NCBI GenBank assembly: GCA_905215555.1
Contig: CAJMQU010000054.1
Span: 1 to 31,109, forward strand
DNA: 31,109 nt
Origin: an uncultured bacterium
GTDB lineage: Bacteria > Bacteroidota > Bacteroidia > Bacteroidales > Bacteroidaceae
Direction: 5' to 3'
This document shows positions 1 through 7,640 of this stretch, piece by piece. The first letter of the stretch is position 1; every line of letters starts with the position of its first letter. The notes beneath the pieces were generated by a model. The model had not been told where the DNA came from and did no database searches. It was given only the letters and a program-made list of their open reading frames with translations. Made by a program: the position numbers and the translations under genes.

Positions 1-376
1 CATTAAACGAACGTTTTTTAAACACCTCCCACTTCCCATCCCCAATAAACTATATATCAAATAATTACAGACCCCAAAACAGACTATCAAGCCAACCTCA
101 TCAAAAGCTATAAACGAGGGATTAAGGAAGATAAGGTTCATCAGACAAATGCGTAGTTAAACGATAAAAGATAAGCTGGTATGCTATACCTTCGATTACC
201 CCTAACCATTTTTCTTAATGACTCAACTTTTGCAAGCTCAACTTTCACAATTGACGAGGCAACAAGTCTTTTACCTCACATCTAATTCCCCTATATTTAC
301 AACTATATTCATGTCAAAACAGCTATTTGCATTCCTCAACCCCTATCGACAAGTACCTGTAGGGGCACTTTCAAAA

Positions 377-457
377 GGGCTACACCATTTGCCCCGGATG
401 GCTACACCCTTTAGTATGTAGGGCTACACCCTTTGTGGCAAAAGGTGTAGCCCTACA
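377..457. repeat. Phased 9-bp repeat with terminal hairpin
   Basis: GGCTACACC occurs at 378-386, 400-408 and 422-430, and its reverse complement GGTGTAGCC at 444-452, so four copies start exactly 22 bp apart. The last two form a perfect 14-bp stem (417-430 with 444-457) that can extend by three A-T pairs around a single-base bulge. There is no T-tract, so a simple terminator is unlikely. It could be a helically phased protein-binding array or a remnant of a palindromic repeat element. Confidence 0.6.
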
Positions 458-840
458 CAAGCAATGCTTATCATATAGAATAACCAATATTTTTTTTCCA
501 ACAGTTATTAATCTATCAACAGTAGAAAAAACACTGTAAAACCACACAGACTCCTAACTTCTTGTAAACAGAGTCTTAATACCTTGTAAACAGAACAAGA
601 TTAGTAATACAACAAGACCTCTAAAATCTATTCAAATTTAACAACAAAGAACCAAAGAGACATCCAATGCCGAAAAACACGTTCAAAATACTCAGGATTC
701 AGAACGCTGAAAAAGCGATTAAAGGTATCGCAGTTCAGAGAATAGCTTGAAGACTGAGCTTCGGCTATTAAAAAGACCTTTCAACATTATTTTTTGCAGA
801 TAAAAAGACTTCCGATAATTTATTCTTTATAATTCTTTTG

Positions 841-848
841 TACCTTTG
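841..848 (+). promoter_or_regulatory. Promoter -7 box of tex
   Basis: TACCTTTG matches the Bacteroides -7 consensus TAnnTTTG and lies 29 bp before the tex start codon. No clear -33 TTTG is visible. The assignment rests on the consensus and position only. Confidence 0.55.
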
Positions 849-877
849 ACGCTCATTACTCAAAAAAACAACTCAAC

Positions 878-3004
878 ATGATACAATTATTCCATCGAAT
901 GATTTCCTCCGCCCTCGACATTTCCGAGAAGCAGATCGGCCATACGCTCGACCTGCTGGCGGACGGAGCTACTATCCCTTTCATCAGTCGCTACCGCAAA
1001 GAAGCCACCGGCGGACTGGATGAAGTGCAAATTGAAGCCATCAAGACACAATACGAGAAGCTGAACGAAACAGCCAAGCGGAAAGAAACCATCATCAGCA
1101 CCATCAACGAACAGGGAAAGATGACCCCCGAACTGCAAAAACGCATTGATGAGACGTGGGACAGCACCGTGCTCGAAGATATCTACCTGCCCTATAAGCC
1201 CAAACGCCGGACACGTGCCGAAGTAGCCCGCCAGAAAGGTCTGGAACCGCTGGCAACATTGCTGATGCTGCAACGCGAACCCAACCCCGAAAAGCGCGCG
1301 GAAGCATACGTGAAAGGAGAAGTGAAAGATGCGGAAGACGCACTGAAAGGCGCCCGCGACATCATTGCCGAACAGGTCAGCGAAGACGAACAGGCACGCA
1401 ACACCGTGCGTTTCGCTTTCTCCCGACAAGCCGTCATCACTGCCAAAGTGGTGAAGGGCAAAGAGAGTGAAGCCGATAAATACCGGGATTATTTTGAATT
1501 CAGCAAACCGCTGAATAAATGTACCTCACACCAGTTGCTCGCCATCCGCCGTGCCGAAGCCGAAGGACTGTTGAAAGTCAATATAAGTCCCGACGATGAA
1601 GAATGTGTGGAACGGCTGGAACGCCGGTTTGTCCGCAGCAACAATGCTTGTGGCGAACAGGTGGCGGAAGCCGTGCAAGATGCCTACAAACGCTTGCTGA
1701 AGTCTTCCATCGAAACCGAATTTGCAGCGCACAGCAAAGAGCAGGCCGACGCGGAAGCCATCCGCGTATTCGTTCAGAACCTGCGCCAGTTGCTGCTGGC
1801 ATCCCCCTTAGGGCAGAAACGGGTGATGGGCATCGATCCCGGATTCCGCACAGGTTGCAAGGTAGTGTGCCTGGATGCACAAGGAAATCTGCTCCACAAC
1901 GAAAACATCTATCCGCACGCTCCGGTATACAAGACGGCGGACGCCATAGCAAAAATTCAGAAAATGGTGGAAGCCTACCAGATAGACGCCATCGCGGTGG
2001 GAAACGGAACGGCAAGCCGCGAGACGGAAGAGTTTCTGAAACACCAGACTTTCAGAAAAGAAATCCAGGTATTCGTGGTGAGCGAGCAGGGAGCCTCCAT
2101 CTACTCCGCATCCAAGATAGCCCGTGATGAGTTTCCCGAGTACGACGTCACCGTGCGTGGGGCGGTATCCATTGCCCGCCGACTGATGGACCCGCTGGCG
2201 GAACTGGTGAAGATTGACCCGAAATCCATCGGCGTAGGTCAATACCAGCACGATGTGGACCAGACGAAACTGAAGAAGTCGCTGGATCAAACCGTAGAGA
2301 GTTGCGTGAATCTGGTCGGCGTGAACCTGAATACGGCAAGCAGCCACCTGCTGACTTACATTTCGGGACTGGGCCCGCAACTGGCACAGAACATCGTGAA
2401 CTACCGTGCCGAAAACGGTGCGTTCACTTCGCGCAAGCAACTGATGAAAGTGCCGCGCATGGGCGCCAAAGCCTTTGAGCAATGTGCCGGCTTCCTCCGC
2501 ATCCCACAGGCAGAAAATCCGCTGGACAACTCCGCCGTCCACCCCGAAAGCTACTGCATCGTCGAACAAATGGCAAAAGACCTGGGATGCAGCGTGGCAG
2601 AGCTTATCACCAACAAAGAACTCCGCCTGAAAATCCGGCCTGAGAAGTACATCACTCCCACCGTGGGAATGCCCACCCTGAAAGATATCCTGCAGGAACT
2701 GGACAAGCCGGGACGCGACCCGCGAGGCCCGATAAAGATTTTCGAGTTCGATAAGAATGTGCGCACCATCAACGACTTGCACGAGGGCATGGAACTGCCC
2801 GGCATCGTAGGCAACATCACCAACTTCGGCGCTTTCGTGGATATAGGCATCAAAGAAAATGGGCTGGTGCACCTCTCCCAACTGGCAGACCGGTTCGTTT
2901 CAGACCCGAACGAAATCGTGTCTATTCATCAGCACGTCCGGGTTCGGGTGCTGAGTGTGGACACGGCCCGGAAGAGGATTGCTTTGAAGCTGATTTCAGA
3001 GTAA
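878..3004 (+). CDS. tex: Tex-family RNA-binding transcription accessory protein
   Basis: This is a cytoplasmic nucleic-acid-binding protein of the Tex/YhgF family, thought to act with transcription or RNA decay. The 708-residue product shows the full family order: a helical N-terminal Tex domain (roughly 1-190), a YqgF/RNase H-like domain starting at VMGIDPG (316-322, acidic D320), helix-hairpin-helix repeats at about 492-550 (SGLGPQLAQNIVNYR), and a C-terminal S1 RNA-binding domain at about 638-706 (NITNFGAFVDIG). The length fits Bacteroidetes Tex proteins, slightly shorter than E. coli YhgF. The ATG at 878 gives the expected N-terminus and follows a TAnnTTTG box. The last 83 bp overlap the end of the convergent CPBP gene. 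Identification is firm; the exact cellular role is poorly defined in this group. Confidence 0.95.
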   Translation: MIQLFHRMISSALDISEKQIGHTLDLLADGATIPFISRYRKEATGGLDEVQIEAIKTQYEKLNETAKRKETIISTINEQGKMTPELQKRIDETWDSTVLEDIYLPYKPKRRTRAEVARQKGLEPLATLLMLQREPNPEKRAEAYVKGEVKDAEDALKGARDIIAEQVSEDEQARNTVRFAFSRQAVITAKVVKGKESEADKYRDYFEFSKPLNKCTSHQLLAIRRAEAEGLLKVNISPDDEECVERLERRFVRSNNACGEQVAEAVQDAYKRLLKSSIETEFAAHSKEQADAEAIRVFVQNLRQLLLASPLGQKRVMGIDPGFRTGCKVVCLDAQGNLLHNENIYPHAPVYKTADAIAKIQKMVEAYQIDAIAVGNGTASRETEEFLKHQTFRKEIQVFVVSEQGASIYSASKIARDEFPEYDVTVRGAVSIARRLMDPLAELVKIDPKSIGVGQYQHDVDQTKLKKSLDQTVESCVNLVGVNLNTASSHLLTYISGLGPQLAQNIVNYRAENGAFTSRKQLMKVPRMGAKAFEQCAGFLRIPQAENPLDNSAVHPESYCIVEQMAKDLGCSVAELITNKELRLKIRPEKYITPTVGMPTLKDILQELDKPGRDPRGPIKIFEFDKNVRTINDLHEGMELPGIVGNITNFGAFVDIGIKENGLVHLSQLADRFVSDPNEIVSIHQHVRVRVLSVDTARKRIALKLISE

Positions 3005-3842
3005 CCGCAATAGCAATACTTATCAATGCGGTGCATAGGATGGAACCTTCAAACCCGAATGCACCGCCATTGATGAGGTTTTCTTCAGGCAGTTTCAGGC
3101 TCAGCAAGGTATTACCATATTGTTCACCGCTCACTTCCAGCCCAAGAACCGGTCCCTGAAACCAATTCCAAAAAAGATGGAGGGCGATAGGAAACCACAA
3201 ATTACGCGTATAGATGTAAGTAGAACCCATCAGTACTCCGGCCAGTAATATATTCAGAAAAGCCATAAGAGAAAAGTCAGGATTCAGAAGGTGCATCAAC
3301 GAGAACAAGGCAGACGAAAGGAACAAGGCCACGAAACGATTGACACCCGCACTCAGCAGACGCCCCAAGACGAAGCCCCGAAAAGCGACTTCTTCGCTAA
3401 CGGCAACCATCAGCATCAGCACCCAGGACATCAGCAAATCATTCAGGTTGAAGTGCACGGACACAATTTCGACTTCACCCAGCCCATACAATATCCCAAA
3501 CCCGACGACATAGATCACCAGGGCTACCCACAGCCCCCAAAGCATATCTTTAGCCCGCCCTTTCAGAGACAGTCCCAAATCGGCGAACGGCCGATGATCC
3601 CATCCCTTCAATAAAATAAAAGCCGCCAGCAGAGCACCTCCCGCCAGGCAAGTCCGCGTCAGGACATCACACAATATCCCATTCTCTTTCAGAGCCGGAA
3701 AAATGTACATAAATATCCCCAGTATCTCGGCCAACGTAAACATCAAAAGTATATAGACAACAATCTTCGCCACCATAGCCATACAGACAACCACCTTCGG
3801 CACTTTCAATTCTCCTTCTTCATTCCCATCCATTGATTTCAT
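2922..3842 (-). CDS. CPBP-family intramembrane metalloprotease
   Basis: This multi-spanning inner-membrane protein has 306 residues and about eight hydrophobic segments. It carries the three CPBP (Abi/CAAX protease-like) motifs: SEEVAFRG with E150, E151 and R155; FSLMH with H184; and HLFWN with H222 and N226. These residues bind metal and form the active site in Rce1-type proteases, so it is probably an active protease, though its substrate is unknown. The start ATG at 3842 gives a short charged N-terminus; M4 (3833) is an alternative. The polar 27-residue tail after the last membrane segment is encoded antisense to the S1 domain of tex, and may be a neutral extension caused by loss of an earlier stop. 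A divergent promoter region of 111 bp separates it from the leucine-rich-repeat gene. Confidence 0.88.
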   Translation of the reverse strand: MKSMDGNEEGELKVPKVVVCMAMVAKIVVYILLMFTLAEILGIFMYIFPALKENGILCDVLTRTCLAGGALLAAFILLKGWDHRPFADLGLSLKGRAKDMLWGLWVALVIYVVGFGILYGLGEVEIVSVHFNLNDLLMSWVLMLMVAVSEEVAFRGFVLGRLLSAGVNRFVALFLSSALFSLMHLLNPDFSLMAFLNILLAGVLMGSTYIYTRNLWFPIALHLFWNWFQGPVLGLEVSGEQYGNTLLSLKLPEENLINGGAFGFEGSILCTALISIAIAVTLKSASKQSSSGPCPHSAPEPGRADE

Positions 3843-3873
3843 ATCCTTCGCTTTTAATATGTTAATACCCCGG

Positions 3874-3881
3874 CAAAAATA
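3874..3881 (-). promoter_or_regulatory. Promoter -7 box of the CPBP protease gene
   Basis: Read on the minus strand, this is TATTTTTG, matching TAnnTTTG, 31 bp before the start codon at 3842. No clear -33 element is seen. Confidence 0.45.
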
Positions 3882-3923
3882 CCTATAAAATTAAAAATAG
3901 GAAGTAAATTCCTGCAAAATCCG

Positions 3924-3931
3924 TATATTTG
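3924..3931 (+). promoter_or_regulatory. Promoter -7 box of the leucine-rich-repeat gene
   Basis: TATATTTG matches TAnnTTTG and lies 22 bp before the ATG at 3954. This implies a very short leader. It is divergent from the CPBP promoter, with the two boxes about 43 bp apart. Confidence 0.5.
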
Positions 3932-3953
3932 TCAAAACATATCTGTAACAACC

Positions 3954-5018
3954 ATGAAAATAAGAAAAATACTCGCTACTGTAATGCTGGCCACATACAC
4001 CTGCGCAGCAGTTGCCCAAAACTCAGATACAACGGCCGGCAAGAAAACATATTTCGTCTCCAAACCCGGAACCTTAGTGTCCATGCTCACCGAAGACGAA
4101 GCCAACAGCATCACCCATCTTACGCTGACCGGAAAACTCAACGCCATCGACTTCAAGCATTTGCGGGATGAATTCAAGAACTTGCAGGTACTGGACATCT
4201 CCAATGCCTCCATCAGCACGTATGCCGGCAAAAGCGGCACTTACCCCGACCGGTTCTATATCTATCCGCCCAACTGCGTGCCTGCCTATGCATTCTGCCA
4301 GCAGACGAATGACAGCACTTTCACCGGGAAAACCACTCTCCGGAAAGTCATCCTTTCGGAAAAGACCAAGAACATAGAAGATGCGGCGTTCAAGGGTTGT
4401 GCCAACCTGAAGATATGCCAGCTGAGAAAGAAAACAGCCCCCAACCTGCTGACGGAGGCTTTGGCGGACAGCATTACAGCCATTTTCGTACCGCTGGGCA
4501 GCAGTGATTCCTATCGTGCCAAAAAGCACTGGGACACCTTTGCAGTGATAGAAGGCGAGCCGGTGGAAGCCTTTGTGCAAGTAGGTTTGATGGGAAGCCT
4601 CGCCAGCGAACTGGTAGAAGCAGGCCTGCAACCCAAAGACGTGAATTTCCTCACTGTGGAAGGAAAGCTGGATGCAGCTGATTTCACGCTGATACGTGAC
4701 TATATGCCCAATCTTGTAGCCGTCGACCTAAGCAGATGCAATGCCGTAGCCATTCCCGAATATACGTTTACCCAGAAGAAGTACCTGCTTCGCATCCAGC
4801 TCCCCCAAGGTCTGAAAAGCATCGGCCAACGGGCGTTCAGTGGTTGCGGGCGGTTGTGCGGCACGCTGGAATTGCCTGCCGGGGTGACTGCCATCGAGTA
4901 TGGCGCATTCATGGGATGTGACAACCTGCGCTATGTGGTGGCCACAGGGAATAAGATTACGACGTTGGGAGACAGCTTGTTCGGAGAGGACGGGAGGAAT
5001 AAGTTGATCTATAAATAA
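3954..5018 (+). CDS. Secreted BspA-like leucine-rich-repeat protein
   Basis: This exported 354-residue protein has a signal peptide (about 1-21, cleavage near AVAQ). It has no lipobox, so it is probably periplasmic or secreted. Leucine-rich repeats of the Treponema/BspA type are visible, for example LRKVILSEKTKNIEDAAFKG (129-148) and LLRIQLPQGLKSIGQRAFSG (278-297). The protein appears to be two related halves: a GKL(N/D)A-DF segment followed by a leucine-rich repeat occurs at about 60-90 and again at about 237-267. BspA-like proteins often mediate adhesion or protein binding, but nothing here defines a ligand. The C-terminus stops shortly after the last repeat with no recognised sorting domain, so a shortened protein is possible. 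It is monocistronic and followed by a strong bidirectional hairpin. Confidence 0.8.
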   Translation: MKIRKILATVMLATYTCAAVAQNSDTTAGKKTYFVSKPGTLVSMLTEDEANSITHLTLTGKLNAIDFKHLRDEFKNLQVLDISNASISTYAGKSGTYPDRFYIYPPNCVPAYAFCQQTNDSTFTGKTTLRKVILSEKTKNIEDAAFKGCANLKICQLRKKTAPNLLTEALADSITAIFVPLGSSDSYRAKKHWDTFAVIEGEPVEAFVQVGLMGSLASELVEAGLQPKDVNFLTVEGKLDAADFTLIRDYMPNLVAVDLSRCNAVAIPEYTFTQKKYLLRIQLPQGLKSIGQRAFSGCGRLCGTLELPAGVTAIEYGAFMGCDNLRYVVATGNKITTLGDSLFGEDGRNKLIYK

Positions 5019-5095
5019 ACTGCCTCCATACAATCCGATAATTACAATTACCGATTTTAAAGAAAGAGAGATTGACATCTATCATCCCCCCCCCT

Positions 5096-5147
5096 CAAAA
5101 AAGCATCGCCTTGCAACAACCGAATATTGCAAGGCGATGTTTCTTTA
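5096..5147. terminator. Bidirectional intrinsic terminator
   Basis: A perfect 13-bp stem (CATCGCCTTGCAA at 5104-5116 with 5127-5139) encloses a 10-nt loop. An A-tract lies on the left and a T-rich tract on the right, so it can terminate both the leucine-rich-repeat gene (+) and the ABC-F gene (-). A C9 homopolymer lies just left at 5086-5094. Confidence 0.85.
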
Positions 5148-5162
5148 TAGTAGGAACGATAT

Positions 5163-6779
5163 TTAATTCCCGTACATCTTTGCTCTCAGTTCCTTGATAT
5201 GATCCGAAGTGATATATTCATCATATTCCATCATCTTATCAATGATGCCGTTCGGTGTCAGTTCAATGATACGGTTGGCTACAGTCTGAATAAACTCGTG
5301 GTCATGAGAAGAGAACAGGATGTTTCCTTTATAACTCTTGAGGTTATTGTTGAATGCCTGGATGGATTCCAAGTCCAAGTGATTGGTCGGAGTATCCAAT
5401 ATCAGACAGTTGGCATTGCGCAACTGCATACGGGCAATCATACAACGCATTTTCTCGCCTCCCGATAACACACTTGCCTTTTTCAGTACCTCTTCACCGG
5501 AGAACAACATACGGCCGAGGAAGCTCTTCATGTACACTTCATTCCCCTCACCGAACTGACTCAGCCAATCTACCAGGTTCAGGTCGGTATTGAAATACCG
5601 GGTGTTGTCCAGCGGCAGGTAAGCAGTGGTGATAGTGACACCCCAGTTGAAAGTTCCTGCATCCGGCTTCATCTCTTCATTGATGATCTCGAACAATGAA
5701 GTCATGGCACGGGGATCGCGTGAAAGGAATACCACCTTATCCCCTTTTTCCACGTTGAAGTTGACATCGCGGAAAAGCACCGTACCATCTTCCAGAGTCT
5801 TGGTCAGGCCGGAAACTTCCAGAATCTGATTGCCCGGTTCGCGTTCGGGAGTAAAGATGATGCCCGGATATTTGCGTGAAGAAGGTTTGATTTCCTCTAC
5901 ATTCAGCTTCTCCAACATCTTCTTGCGGCTGGTGGTCTGCTTGCTCTTTGCCACATTGGCACTGAAACGGCGGATAAATTCTTCCAACTCTTTTTTCTTC
6001 TCTTCAGCCTTTGCCTTCTGGTTCTGCTGCTGACGCAAAGCCAACTGGCTTGACTCATACCAGAAACTATAGTTACCGGCAAAAAGATTGATCTTGCCAT
6101 AGTCGATATCAACCGTATGTGTACAAACAGAGTCAAGGAAGTGACGGTCGTGGCTCACCACCAGCACCGTATGCTCAAAGTTTGCCAGATAGTCTTCCAG
6201 CCACATCACGGTTTCCATATCCAGGTCATTGGTAGGCTCATCCAGCAACAGGTTATCCGGATTACCGAAAAGCGCCTGCGCCAACATGACACGCACTTTC
6301 TCCTTACCGCTGAGGTCGCCCATCAGCAGATAATGCTTGTCTTCTTTAATGCCCAGACCGCTCAACAAAGCGGCAGCGTCACTTTCGGCATTCCAGCCAT
6401 CCAACTCTGCAAATCTCTCTTCCAGCTCGGAAACCTTCAGTCCATCCTCATCCGTGAAATCTTCTTTGGCATAAAGCACTTCACGCTGCTTCATGATGTC
6501 CCACAGAACCGTATGCCCCATCATCACGGTATCCATAACCGTGAAAGCATCCCACTTAAAGTGGTCCTGGCTCAATACGGAAAGGCGCTCGCCCGGACCT
6601 AACATGATAGAACCGGTGGTAGGGTCCAGCTCACCGGATATAGCGCGCAGGAAAGTTGATTTTCCGGCACCATTGGCACCGATAATGCCATAGCAGTTAC
6701 CACTTGTAAACTTCAGGTTTACATCATTAAATAACACTCTTTTTCCAAACTGTACGGAAACATTCGAGACTGTAATCAT
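5163..6779 (-). CDS. ABC-F ATPase, YbiT-like, with degenerate second domain
   Basis: This soluble protein has 538 residues, tandem nucleotide-binding domains and no membrane segment, as in the ABC-F family that acts on ribosomes. Overall sequence and length fit the E. coli YbiT subgroup. Domain 1 is complete: Walker A GANGAGKS (34-41), signature LSGKEK (156-161), Walker B LLLDEPTN with D180 and E181, and switch H210. The charged interdomain linker (about 245-300) is present. Domain 2 keeps the signature LSGGEK (438-443), D462 and switch H492. Its Walker A is replaced by SRDPRAMTS (353-361, no GxGKS), and the catalytic glutamate after D462 is T463. Domain 2 is therefore unlikely to hydrolyse ATP. 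Antibiotic resistance should not be assumed, because YbiT is not a resistance factor. The gene is divergent from grpE. Confidence 0.92.
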   Translation of the reverse strand: MITVSNVSVQFGKRVLFNDVNLKFTSGNCYGIIGANGAGKSTFLRAISGELDPTTGSIMLGPGERLSVLSQDHFKWDAFTVMDTVMMGHTVLWDIMKQREVLYAKEDFTDEDGLKVSELEERFAELDGWNAESDAAALLSGLGIKEDKHYLLMGDLSGKEKVRVMLAQALFGNPDNLLLDEPTNDLDMETVMWLEDYLANFEHTVLVVSHDRHFLDSVCTHTVDIDYGKINLFAGNYSFWYESSQLALRQQQNQKAKAEEKKKELEEFIRRFSANVAKSKQTTSRKKMLEKLNVEEIKPSSRKYPGIIFTPEREPGNQILEVSGLTKTLEDGTVLFRDVNFNVEKGDKVVFLSRDPRAMTSLFEIINEEMKPDAGTFNWGVTITTAYLPLDNTRYFNTDLNLVDWLSQFGEGNEVYMKSFLGRMLFSGEEVLKKASVLSGGEKMRCMIARMQLRNANCLILDTPTNHLDLESIQAFNNNLKSYKGNILFSSHDHEFIQTVANRIIELTPNGIIDKMMEYDEYITSDHIKELRAKMYGN

Positions 6780-6847
6780 TGATTTATTTACTATTTAGCT
6801 ATTTACAATTTACTATCTAACACCTATCATTCTGCATTTTGCGGGTG

Positions 6848-6855
6848 CAAAGATA
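6848..6855 (-). promoter_or_regulatory. Promoter -7 box of the ABC-F gene
   Basis: The minus strand reads TATCTTTG, matching TAnnTTTG, 68 bp before the start at 6779. The hairpin at 6861-6884 lies immediately upstream, where a spacer or operator would be. Confidence 0.5.
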
Positions 6856-6860
6856 GGTAT

Positions 6861-6884
6861 TTTTCTACGAATACCCGTAGAAAA
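6861..6884. repeat. Inverted repeat between the ABC-F and grpE promoters
   Basis: TTTTCTACG (6861-6869) and CGTAGAAAA (6876-6884) form a perfect 9-bp inverted repeat with a 6-nt spacer. It sits upstream of the ABC-F -7 box and 27 bp left of the grpE -7 box. It could be an operator serving the divergent promoters; no known regulator motif was recognised. Confidence 0.5.
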
Positions 6885-6888
6885 GCGC

Positions 6889-6918
6889 TGTCAATCTGAC
6901 ATAAAAGTATTACCTTTG
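6889..6918 (+). promoter_or_regulatory. grpE-dnaJ promoter with TGTCA-N3-TGACA palindrome
   Basis: The -7 box TACCTTTG is at 6911-6918. Ten bases upstream, where the -33 element should lie, is the palindrome TGTCA-ATC-TGACA (6889-6901). No CIRCE/HrcA element is visible. The position suggests that a regulator or alternative sigma factor controls the chaperone operon here, which is an inference from placement. Confidence 0.5.
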
Positions 6919-7039
6919 CAGCGTTTTCAGCAAAAGTTGCCCGTTTGGCAAAGTTTTTGTTGATACAGCGGTATACTAACTTAAACCCTTGACAGCAATG
7001 AAAACAAATCCTTTTTTCAAGAATAATAAAAATAGAAAT

Positions 7040-7630
7040 ATGGACCCGAAAGAAAAAGAAAACATCAACGAAGAAGAGTTAAGATCCAAAGCTACTCAAG
7101 AAGAAGCTGCGGAGAATGAAGAAGTTCGCGAAGAAGAAGCGCAGGAGGAAACTCCTCTGACAGAGGAAGAAAAACTTGCCAAGGAACTGGAAGAGGCCAA
7201 CAAAACGATAGAAGACCAGAAAGACAAGTATCTGCGTCTCTCGGCCGAGTTTGACAACTACCGCAAACGTACGATGAAGGAGAAAGCCGAGCTGATCCTG
7301 AACGGTGGTGAGAAAACAATCGGCAGCATCCTGCCTGTGGTAGACGACTTCGAACGCGCCCTGAAAAACATGGAAACTGCCACTGACGTAGCAGCCGTGA
7401 AGGAAGGCGTGGAACTGATTTACAATAAGTTCATGTCTGTACTGGCACAGGACGGCGTGAAAGTGATCGAGACCAAAGACAAACCGCTCGACACGGACTA
7501 TCACGAAGCCATCGCCGTGGTTCCGGCACCGGATAAAACCCTGAAAGGCAAAATCCTGGACTGCGTACAGACGGGCTACACGCTAAACGACAAAGTAATC
7601 CGCCATGCCAAAGTGGTGGTAGGAGAATAA
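7040..7630 (+). CDS. grpE: GrpE nucleotide exchange factor for DnaK
   Basis: This is a cytoplasmic co-chaperone that releases ADP from DnaK. The product is 196 residues from the ATG at 7040 (N-terminus MDPKEKEN). An upstream in-frame ATG at 6998 would add 14 residues (MKTNPFFKNN...), and a TTG at 6989 is also in frame. I prefer 7040 because the extra residues look unlike other GrpE proteins. The acidic N-terminal region is followed by the long dimerising helix containing LRLSAEFDNYRKRT, then the beta-wing domain ending GYTLNDKVIRHAKVVVG, which is characteristic of the family. dnaJ follows after 10 bp, so the two are co-transcribed. dnaK is not in the window. Confidence 0.95.
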   Translation: MDPKEKENINEEELRSKATQEEAAENEEVREEEAQEETPLTEEEKLAKELEEANKTIEDQKDKYLRLSAEFDNYRKRTMKEKAELILNGGEKTIGSILPVVDDFERALKNMETATDVAAVKEGVELIYNKFMSVLAQDGVKVIETKDKPLDTDYHEAIAVVPAPDKTLKGKILDCVQTGYTLNDKVIRHAKVVVGE

Positions 7631-7640
7631 CATAACATAT

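Larger units (their letters stand above)
1..877. other. Gene-free leader upstream of tex
   Basis: I see no convincing gene here. A 67-codon frame at 218-421 (+) reads through the repeat at 377-457 and resembles no family. Bases 1-3 (CAT) could be the start codon of a minus-strand gene lying outside the window, but that cannot be tested. The stretch holds a small inverted repeat at 178-190, an imperfect inverted repeat at 340-365 (CCCCTA...TAGGGG), the phased repeat described separately, and a 27-codon frame at 667-750 with no recognisable product. A promoter box for tex lies at 841-848. Confidence 0.6.

Noticed and set aside
218..421. 67-codon frame in the leader region
   Set aside because: It reads through the phased repeat, has no known domain, and no promoter was assigned.
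1808..2881. 357-codon open frame antisense to tex
   Set aside because: It lies wholly opposite a conserved gene, matches no family I recognise, and is explained by codon bias of tex.
6780..6988. CIRCE/HrcA operator near grpE
   Set aside because: No TTAGCACTC-N9-GAGTGCTAA-like sequence is present.
6989..7039. Extended grpE start at TTG 6989 or ATG 6998
   Set aside because: The extra residues are unlike GrpE N-termini; ATG 7040 gives the expected protein, although ATG 6998 cannot be excluded.
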